The notes beneath the pieces were generated by a model. That model did not search any database, was not told the origin of the DNA, and was given only the letters and a program-made list of their open reading frames with translations. This document shows positions 1-4,981 of a stretch of DNA of 8,765 nucleotides, one piece after another; the first letter of the stretch is position 1; each line of letters begins with the position of its first letter. This stretch comes from Oscillospiraceae bacterium (lineage in GTDB: Bacteria > Bacillota > Clostridia > Oscillospirales > CAG-272): assembly GCA_015063655.1 (NCBI GenBank), contig SVTU01000055.1, forward strand, positions 1 through 8,765. Reading direction: 5' to 3'. Position numbers and translations under genes: made by a program.

Positions 1-366
1 TCTTGTCCAGTCAAAGGAGAATCCCACACGCTTGAGCTGTCCCGTAAACTTCTCGATATTGGCATCGGTCAGAATTCTGGGGTGGGTGTTAAACTTGATA
101 GCAGAATTCTCCGTGGGCAGACCAAATGCATCAAAGCCAATGGGAAACAGCACGTTGTAGCCCTGCATGCGTCTCTTGCGGCTCACGACCTCAAGTCCCG
201 AATACGCCTTGATATGCCCCACGTGCATGCCCGAACCGCTTGGGTACGGGAACTCAACAAGGCCAAAGAACTTGGGCTTATCCGAGCCGTCCTGTGCCTC
301 AAAGGCATGCTCGCTTTCCCATCTCTGCTGCCACTTCTTTTCGATCTCACTAAAATTGTACTTCAT
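1..366 (-). CDS. leuS: Leucyl-tRNA synthetase, N-terminal part (cut by window edge)
   Basis: Class Ia aminoacyl-tRNA synthetase that charges tRNA-Leu with leucine in the cytoplasm. Only the first 122 codons are present; the frame is still open at base 1, so the CP1 editing domain, the KMSKS loop and the anticodon-binding region lie outside. Visible are the opening MKYNFSEIEKKWQQRW, the Rossmann-fold start with the HIGH motif in the form HVGH (residues 48-51, within SGMHVGHIKAYS), and the LeuRS block GFDAFGLPTEN (about 77-87) followed by FNTHP. This block is specific enough to separate LeuRS from IleRS and ValRS. The F and T variants in it, where W and A are more usual, are to my knowledge common in Clostridia. 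The ATG at 366-364 has GAAAGG about 11 bases upstream (378-383). The gene begins 33 bases after rsfS and is probably cotranscribed with it. Confidence 0.96.
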   Translation of the reverse strand, partial: MKYNFSEIEKKWQQRWESEHAFEAQDGSDKPKFFGLVEFPYPSGSGMHVGHIKAYSGLEVVSRKRRMQGYNVLFPIGFDAFGLPTENSAIKFNTHPRILTDANIEKFTGQLKRVGFSFDWTR

Positions 367-399
367 ATCCGTAAAAACCTTTCGTTTTCGTTGTCCTTC

Positions 400-795
400 T
401 CAATCCTCCGAGGCGGCTCTTTCGACCTCGGTATCCTCATACAAGCGATCCAAATTGTAAAACTCTCTTGCCTCACGGCTGAATACGTGAACGATCACGT
501 GGCTGTAATCCACCAAGATCCACGCATTGTTATCACGTCCCTCCACAAGATAGGGTGTGACGCCACGCTCACCGATCTTATATTCCACCTCGCCCGCAAG
601 ACCCTGGACCTGCGTGCCCGTATTACCCGAGCAAACCACAAAATATTCGGTGATGACGGTCTTTTCCTTCACGTAATATACCTTGATATCCTTTGCCTTT
701 TTGGCATCCAGCACGTCGGCGATCGCCATAGCAAGCGCTCGAGCATCGGCCTCTGCCAAGGACGGCAATACGTCCTTCATTTCGGTTTCGTTCAT
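400..795 (-). CDS. rsfS: Ribosome silencing factor RsfS (Iojap/DUF143 family)
   Basis: RsfS binds ribosomal protein uL14 on the 50S subunit and blocks joining of the 30S subunit, lowering translation during starvation (known for the family). The 131-residue product has the family pattern throughout: a helical N-terminus (ALAMAIADVLDAKKAKDIKV), then VITEYFVVCSGNTGTQVQ (about 47-64), EGRDNNAWILVDYSHVIVHVF (about 85-105) and the hallmark end REAREFYNLDRLY (107-119). The length is normal for the family. A TTG eight codons upstream keeps the frame open, but the ATG at 795 is chosen because AAAGGAAG (802-809) sits at the right distance from it. It is followed by leuS, and a strong promoter directly upstream separates it from the LCP gene. 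In B. subtilis the homologue (yqeL) directly follows yqeK; here an LCP gene lies between them. Confidence 0.96.
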   Translation of the reverse strand: MNETEMKDVLPSLAEADARALAMAIADVLDAKKAKDIKVYYVKEKTVITEYFVVCSGNTGTQVQGLAGEVEYKIGERGVTPYLVEGRDNNAWILVDYSHVIVHVFSREAREFYNLDRLYEDTEVERAASED

Positions 796-801
796 GGATA
801 G

Positions 802-809
802 CTTCCTTT
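802..809 (-). promoter_or_regulatory. Ribosome binding site of rsfS
   Basis: On the minus strand this reads AAAGGAAG and ends about 6-8 bases before the ATG at 795. It decides for that start over the in-frame TTG at 819, which lies upstream of this site and has no Shine-Dalgarno sequence of its own. Confidence 0.75.
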
Positions 810-836
810 CTTCTGTCAAACTAACACGTATATTAT

Positions 837-865
837 ATTGTAATCCAAAGCACCGTGTTTGTCAA
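837..865 (-). promoter_or_regulatory. Sigma-A-type promoter for rsfS-leuS
   Basis: On the minus strand there is a perfect -35 box TTGACA (865-860), a 17-base spacer (859-843) and a -10 box TACAAT (842-837). A second hexamer, TATAAT, overlaps it five bases downstream (837-832). The predicted start is near 830, leaving a leader of about 35 bases before the rsfS ATG. The -35 box contains the TGA stop codon of the LCP gene (864-862), so the promoter occupies the whole gap between the two genes. It would let rsfS and leuS be expressed independently of the upstream smc operon. The call rests only on sequence match and spacing. Confidence 0.8.
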
Positions 866-1860
866 GATGCTTTTTTGGTTCTTTCGATCTCAATGCCCTC
901 CGTGTTGGCCTCCTCAGCCGTATGCACGGTGTAGCACACCTCTTCCCCGTAATACGAGGACATACTGCCCGAGCAAAGCACACGGTCCGTATCAAAGCAC
1001 TCCTCGGTTACGTCACCGTCGATATGCTCCCGTATGACCTTCAGCGCAGACGGACGGGACACAAAGTAAAACCAAGCTCCGCTCCGCATCTGCGCATCCT
1101 GCCCCGGCAGCGTGACCATGCGCACCTGCGAGGGCGGCAGAGCCAAGCCCCGACGCACGGCGGAAATCGCCTCTGCCACGGAAAGATCGGTATGCAGCTT
1201 GCCCATCAGCGAGCAGACGAGCCGTATCGTCCCCATGGGCGTCAGCCTCTCCCTGACCTGCCGCAAAAAGGCAGAGAGAAAGATCTTTTGGGCATCGAGA
1301 CGCCCAAGATCTCCCCGCACGTAGGCCGAGCGGAAGCGCACAAACTGCAACGCCCTCTCGCCGTCCAGATGCTGTTCTCCCGCAGGGAGTGCTATGGTCA
1401 GCCCCTGCTCGGGATCGGTATAGCGCATCTCACACGGCAGCGTCACGGTCACGCCGCCAACGGCATCCACCACCGAGCAAAACGCCTCGGTATCCATACG
1501 CACGTAGCCGTCAATGTCCGTCCCGAGGGTATCCTCCAAAAACGAGCAAAGAGAGGGCATATCCCCAAGGGTGCGCAACGCACCGTTGAGCTTGCGGTAG
1601 CTCCCCTTCGTATACGAAGCGTAGGTGTCTCGGGGGAGCTGTACGATATCAGCCCCCGTATCCGAGAGTTTGAGCAGCAGCATCACGTCACACAGCGAGG
1701 CGGCATCGTCACAGCCCACCACCAAAATGCGAAGCGGTCTTGCCTGTCGCCCCTCAACCTTCGACGCCGTATCCTTTATCGGCTCTCGTCCGCCGCAGGC
1801 GACAAGTGACACACCGATACAAACAGCAAGTAACATGCCAACAATGGCTTGCATTTTCAT
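862..1860 (-). CDS. LCP (LytR-CpsA-Psr) family protein, predicted lipoprotein
   Basis: LCP enzymes transfer anionic glycopolymers such as teichoic acids or capsule from lipid carriers to peptidoglycan on the outer face of the membrane. The 332-residue product shows the LCP core: RPLRILVVGCDD (41-52), QLPRDTY (74-80), KLNGAL (90-95), VDAVGGVTVTLP (131-142), LDGERALQFVRFR (165-177), DLGRLDAQ (184-191) and a late TLPGQ (250-254). Two places differ from the usual pattern: the arginine of the RSD/RTD motif is leucine (LCD, 56-58), and the RxxRQ motif is RLDAQ (187-191). The N-terminus is a hydrophobic segment ending in the lipobox LVAC (19-22), so it is probably lipid-anchored at Cys22 instead of through the usual transmembrane helix. 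There are 11 cysteines. The ATG at 1860 has a near-ideal GGGAGGTG (1866-1873). It lies 39 bases after yqeK. The polymer it handles cannot be told from sequence. Confidence 0.88.
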   Translation of the reverse strand: MKMQAIVGMLLAVCIGVSLVACGGREPIKDTASKVEGRQARPLRILVVGCDDAASLCDVMLLLKLSDTGADIVQLPRDTYASYTKGSYRKLNGALRTLGDMPSLCSFLEDTLGTDIDGYVRMDTEAFCSVVDAVGGVTVTLPCEMRYTDPEQGLTIALPAGEQHLDGERALQFVRFRSAYVRGDLGRLDAQKIFLSAFLRQVRERLTPMGTIRLVCSLMGKLHTDLSVAEAISAVRRGLALPPSQVRMVTLPGQDAQMRSGAWFYFVSRPSALKVIREHIDGDVTEECFDTDRVLCSGSMSSYYGEEVCYTVHTAEEANTEGIEIERTKKAS

Positions 1861-1864
1861 AACA

Positions 1865-1893
1865 ACACCTCCCGATATATGTACCGAGGGTGT
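1865..1893 (-). promoter_or_regulatory. Possible hairpin covering the LCP gene ribosome binding site
   Basis: In the 39-base gap between yqeK and the LCP gene, minus-strand ACACC (1893-1889) can pair with GGTGT (1869-1865). The pairing can be extended by TC with GA across a one-base bulge, and by an inner GGTA/TATC stem with a CATA loop. GGTGT is part of the Shine-Dalgarno sequence GGGAGGTG, so the fold would mask it. The stem is imperfect and its stability was not calculated. There is no U-run after it, so it is not an intrinsic terminator. Confidence 0.3.
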
Positions 1894-1899
1894 CGCGCG

Positions 1900-2562
1900 T
1901 TACAAGCCTGCCTGCTCCCTGCGCAAGATCAGCTCGTTGCGAGCCGCAAGGGTATCGGGACTGATGGGCGTTTTTTCCCGAATCAGTGCCTGTATGGTCA
2001 TATCGTATGAAAGGATCAGCGTTTCTCTGAGATGGTTCTTTCTGTCGTCACGGCTCATCATCTGCGGGTCGGCAGAGAAGAAAAAGTCTCTGAGGCGCAC
2101 GCAGTCCTCAAACTCACGTGACATATCGATGTAGTCCGCTAAGTACACCAGCTTCTCACACGTGGTCATGCCCGCATGCCCCGTGGTGTGCCAGCGAACA
2201 CACTTGATCACGGTGTCATCGGCAAAGTCGGGATAGCGGTCGGGGATCACGGCAGCCGCCGTGCGTGCGTGAAAGGTCTTGGGGGCATACATGTCGATGG
2301 ACGACACGCGAATACCGTAGGCAGCACACAGCGCCAGCTGCTGCTCAACGGAATATTCCTTGGTAATGTCGTGCAGCAGGGCCGCCGCACGCAGACGCAT
2401 GATCTGCTCGTCATGAACGAACAGCTCGCCAAGACGCAGCACCATCTCCTCCACCGCCAGCGTATGGCGATAGCGTTTTTTGGACATGGTATCGGCAAGC
2501 GATGCTCTCAGCTCCGTGAGCATCGGCTCCGTTACCGACAGTGTGGATGTGTTTTCAAACAT
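1900..2562 (-). CDS. yqeK: YqeK-type HD-domain hydrolase (symmetrical Ap4A hydrolase family)
   Basis: Metal-dependent HD-domain phosphohydrolase. Family members from B. subtilis and Staphylococcus aureus split diadenosine tetraphosphate symmetrically into two ADP. The 220-residue product has the full metal-ligand set: His33 (KKRYRHTLAV), the His64-Asp65 doublet (AALLHDITK), His98 (KTFHARTAA), His125 (VRWHTTG) and Asp143 (VYLADYID). The typical YqeK tail PISPDTLAARNELI (199-212) is present. It is somewhat longer than most YqeK proteins, mainly through about 15 extra N-terminal residues. That start is nevertheless supported: the ATG at 2562 has AAGGAGAA (2571-2578) eight bases upstream, while the later Met14 has no comparable site. 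The first 8 bases overlap the end of nadD, the usual yhbY-nadD-yqeK arrangement, which suggests translational coupling. Confidence 0.94.
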   Translation of the reverse strand: MFENTSTLSVTEPMLTELRASLADTMSKKRYRHTLAVEEMVLRLGELFVHDEQIMRLRAAALLHDITKEYSVEQQLALCAAYGIRVSSIDMYAPKTFHARTAAAVIPDRYPDFADDTVIKCVRWHTTGHAGMTTCEKLVYLADYIDMSREFEDCVRLRDFFFSADPQMMSRDDRKNHLRETLILSYDMTIQALIREKTPISPDTLAARNELILRREQAGL

Positions 2563-3172
2563 AAAGCCCGTTCTCCTTTATATATTGCTCCACTTTGGGG
2601 GATACCATACCCGAAATATCCCGACCCGTCCTCACTGCCTCCCGAATATCGGTGGAGGCAAGCACCACAGGCTCTGTCAGGATCTTACGGAACATCACCC
2701 CGTATTTTTGATAGTATTCGGTGATCTTGGATACGACCCTTGTGTCTAAGATCGCATCCCGCTCCCGTCTGACGTAGACGGGATGGCACATGCTCAAAAT
2801 GTCCTCAAAGCGATACCAGCGATCAAAGGTCAGCACCATGTCGGTTCCGCACAGCAAAAACAGCTTGCGATCCTCACCCTGCAGCTCACACAGCGTATCA
2901 TAGGTGTAGCTTTTCCCGCCTCGGCGGATCTCCACGTCAGAGACGATCACACCGTCCACGCCCTCAAAGGCAAGCTCGCACATGCGCATGCGGTGCATGG
3001 GGCTGTCCGCCCCGTCGATCTGCTTATGCGGGGGCAGACACGTGGGAATGATATACAGAATGTCCAGCTTCATCTGCTCCATGAAGGCACGGGCAGCCTG
3101 CTCGTGCCCTCTGTGAATGGGGGCAAACGTACCGCCGTAGATACCGACACGCAGTCTGTTATCCGTCAGCAT
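2555..3172 (-). CDS. nadD: Nicotinate-nucleotide adenylyltransferase NadD
   Basis: Joins nicotinate mononucleotide to AMP from ATP, giving deamido-NAD, an essential step of NAD synthesis in the cytoplasm. The 205-residue product, of normal length, has the nucleotidyltransferase motif GGTFAPIHRGH (13-23), IIPTCLPPHK (41-50), the NadD-specific SDVEIRRGGKSYTYDTL (78-94), LLCGTDMVLTFDRW (106-119) and ASTDIR (172-177), the counterpart of SSTxIR. It ends with SPKVEQYIKENGLY. The position after GGTF is Ala, where Asp or Asn is common; the two motif histidines (20 and 23) are kept. The start codon overlaps the end of yhbY by 7 bases (ATGCTGA) and no clear Shine-Dalgarno sequence precedes it, so translation probably depends on ribosomes finishing yhbY. 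No better in-frame start exists before the motif. Confidence 0.96.
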   Translation of the reverse strand: MLTDNRLRVGIYGGTFAPIHRGHEQAARAFMEQMKLDILYIIPTCLPPHKQIDGADSPMHRMRMCELAFEGVDGVIVSDVEIRRGGKSYTYDTLCELQGEDRKLFLLCGTDMVLTFDRWYRFEDILSMCHPVYVRRERDAILDTRVVSKITEYYQKYGVMFRKILTEPVVLASTDIREAVRTGRDISGMVSPKVEQYIKENGLYV

Positions 3173-3456
3173 AGCTCAATTTTTTTGTGGTTGACCGATT
3201 CACGGTACAGTATGATCTTGCGTCCGATCACGCCCACCGTGTCCGCTCCCGTTGTCTCGGCCAGCATATCGGCCGCTTCTCTCGGTGTGTATTCGCAGGT
3301 CTCCAGCACCCCAAGCTTGATCAGCTCCCGTGCCTCCAGTGCATCCGACACCGTTTTTATCAGATTATCGCTGATGCCGCCCTTGCCGATCTGCATGATA
3401 GCCGATTCCTTGCTGGCAAGACTTCGAAGCATCGCTCTTTGCTTGGATGTTAACAT
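3166..3456 (-). CDS. yhbY: YhbY family ribosome-assembly RNA-binding protein (CRM domain)
   Basis: Small CRM-domain protein that binds pre-50S ribosomal particles and helps large-subunit assembly (family knowledge; the B. subtilis member is YqeI). The 96-residue product is a single complete CRM domain: the opening MLTSKQRAMLRSLASKE, the RNA-contacting GKGG loop at 24-27 (QIGKGGISD), a middle helix EARELIKLGVLETC, and the closing strand IGRKIILYRES (77-87). The length is typical. The ATG at 3456 is preceded by AAAGGA (3465-3470), which lies across the end of rdgB; only three bases separate the two genes. The end overlaps the nadD start. A run of seven A's sits just before its last codons. Confidence 0.95.
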   Translation of the reverse strand: MLTSKQRAMLRSLASKESAIMQIGKGGISDNLIKTVSDALEARELIKLGVLETCEYTPREAADMLAETTGADTVGVIGRKIILYRESVNHKKIELC

Positions 3457-3459
3457 ATC

Positions 3460-4059
3460 TTACGTCCTTTCCGTCACGGCCGACAGGCGTGCCGCCATTT
3501 TGCGAATGGCGTCTGCTCTGTGCGACACCGCATTTTTCTCCGTTGACGACAGCTCGCCAAAGGTCTTCCCAAGCGGGGGATAATAGAACAGCGGATCGTA
3601 GCCAAAGCCGCCCTTGCCGCTGCGCGCACAGAGGATCTCGCCCTCTGCCGCTCCCCGAACCACCAATGGCTCTCTGCCGTCGGGAAACACGCACGCCATG
3701 GCACACACAAAGCGTGCCGTACGCTCCTTGCACGCCGACAGACGCTCAAGCAGCAGATCGTTGTTCGCCTCGTCATCTCCGTGTTCGCCCGCATAGCGTG
3801 CCGAATAGATCCCGGGCGCACCGTCAAGCGCATCCACGCACAGCCCCGAATCGTCTGCCATACCGATATAGCCCGAGGCAGCGGCCGCACGTGCCTTGAT
3901 GAGTGCATTCTCCTCAAAGCTGCTGCCGTTCTCCTCGATCTCCTCGGTGATACCCACGTCGTCAAGGGACAGAATACGGATGCCCTCGATGTAGGCACTG
4001 AGCAGTGCTTGCAGCTCCTTGATCTTCTTTTGATTTCTTGATGCCAATACGATCGTCAT
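3460..4059 (-). CDS. rdgB: dITP/XTP pyrophosphatase (Ham1/RdgB family)
   Basis: Hydrolyses non-canonical purine triphosphates (dITP, ITP, XTP) to the monophosphate and pyrophosphate, keeping deaminated bases out of DNA and RNA. The 199-residue product matches the family length and motifs: LASRNQKKIKEL (5-16, the substrate-phosphate loop), FEENALIKA (48-56), ADDSGLCVDAL (68-78) with the catalytic Asp69, GIYSARYAG (83-91), GKGGFGYDPLF (148-158) and EKNAVSHRA (174-182). The frame stays open well upstream into ftsY. The ATG at 4059 is chosen because the family begins directly with this beta strand and AGGGAGAA (4067-4074) lies upstream. It starts four bases after the ftsY stop and ends three bases before yhbY, so it bridges the smc-ftsY and yhbY-nadD blocks. 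Confidence 0.97.
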   Translation of the reverse strand: MTIVLASRNQKKIKELQALLSAYIEGIRILSLDDVGITEEIEENGSSFEENALIKARAAAASGYIGMADDSGLCVDALDGAPGIYSARYAGEHGDDEANNDLLLERLSACKERTARFVCAMACVFPDGREPLVVRGAAEGEILCARSGKGGFGYDPLFYYPPLGKTFGELSSTEKNAVSHRADAIRKMAARLSAVTERT

Positions 4060-4063
4060 GCGC

Positions 4064-4981
4064 TTATTCTCCCTCAGCGGCAAACAGGGCATCCACAAAT
4101 TCGCTTGCCAAAAACGCCTGCATGTCATCGATCTTCTCGCCAACGCCCACAAACTTCACGGGCAATCCCAGCTCCTTCTTGATGGAGATCACGATGCCGC
4201 CCTTGGCCGTGCCGTCCAGCTTATTGAGGATCAAGCCCGTAATGTCGGCACTGTTGCTGAATTCCTTTGCCTGAAGAATGGCATTCTGCCCCGTGGTGGC
4301 GTCCAGCACCAGCAAATTTTCCCGTGCTGCGCCGGGAAGCTCACGGTCGATCACACGATTGATCTTCGAAAGCTCGTTCATCAAATTCTTTTTGTTGTGC
4401 AGGCGTCCCGCCGTGTCCACGATCAGCACGTCCGCATGACGGCTCTTGGCGTAATTCACGGCGTCAAACACAACGGCCGCAGGGTCGCTTCCCTCGCTTT
4501 GCTTCACAAGCTCAGCACCCGACCGTTCGCACCACACGGCAAGCTGATCGATCGCCGCCGCACGGAAGGTATCCGCCGCCGCCACGACCACGTGCTTCCC
4601 CTCAGCGATAAGGCGAGCGGAGATCTTACCGATCGAGGTGGTCTTCCCCGCTCCGTTCACGCCAATAACCAAAATAACCGAGGGGGTCGTGTCCAGATGC
4701 AAGGGCTCGCTCTCTCCGATCATATCCGAGAGAATGGTCTTGAGGGCGGTTACCACCTGATCCTTTTCCTTAAGTCGTCCGTCCTTGATCTGCTCACGCA
4801 GCTCCTCTATAATGTCCTCCGTGGCACCAACGCCCACGTCGGCACAGATCAACAGCTCCTCCAGCTCATCCAACAGATCCTCGTCCACCTTGACGAAGCT
4901 TTTAAGCACCTCGTCGATCTGTCCGAAGATCGCTTGCTTGGTTTTGGAAAGACCTGCCTTCAGCTTATCCAAAAATGCCAT
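4064..4981 (-). CDS. ftsY: Signal recognition particle receptor FtsY
   Basis: SRP-family GTPase on the inner face of the membrane. It receives ribosome-SRP complexes and hands nascent membrane proteins to the Sec translocon. The 305-residue product has a four-helix N domain (about 1-95) and a G domain with G1 GVNGAGKTT (107-115), DTFRAAA (137-143), G3 DTAGR (189-193), the DATTGQNA element (227-234), G4 as NKLD (253-256; TKLD is more common) followed by GTAKGG, and the closing GVGEKIDDM (279-287). There is no long acidic A domain, as in many Gram-positives; the short N-terminal helix FLDKLKAGLSKTKQAI is the likely membrane contact. The ATG at 4981 is set by AAGGAGAAG (4988-4996) and by homology. 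The gene overlaps the 3' end of smc by 17 bases, so translation is probably coupled. Confidence 0.97.
   Translation of the reverse strand: MAFLDKLKAGLSKTKQAIFGQIDEVLKSFVKVDEDLLDELEELLICADVGVGATEDIIEELREQIKDGRLKEKDQVVTALKTILSDMIGESEPLHLDTTPSVILVIGVNGAGKTTSIGKISARLIAEGKHVVVAAADTFRAAAIDQLAVWCERSGAELVKQSEGSDPAAVVFDAVNYAKSRHADVLIVDTAGRLHNKKNLMNELSKINRVIDRELPGAARENLLVLDATTGQNAILQAKEFSNSADITGLILNKLDGTAKGGIVISIKKELGLPVKFVGVGEKIDDMQAFLASEFVDALFAAEGE

Noticed and set aside
796..819. TTG at 819 as the rsfS start
   Set aside because: The Shine-Dalgarno sequence lies inside this extension and is spaced for the ATG at 795. The added residues are not part of the RsfS family.
847..873. AAAGCA/TGCTTT inverted repeat followed by T's on the plus strand, resembling a terminator
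   Set aside because: The stem is only six weak pairs with a 15-base loop, and the T-run is on the plus strand, where there is no gene to terminate. On the transcribed minus strand the T-run is missing and the region is better explained as a promoter.
859..1809. Long plus-strand open frame (316 codons) antisense to the LCP gene
   Set aside because: The peptide is dominated by Arg, His and Gly, as expected from reading a moderately GC-rich gene backwards. The minus strand encodes a convincing LCP protein with a strong ribosome binding site.
3166..3186. Programmed -1 slippage on the A7 run of yhbY producing a YhbY-NadD fusion
   Set aside because: I traced the frames: a -1 shift at the A-run meets a TGA immediately in the nadD frame before the nadD ATG, so no fusion can result.
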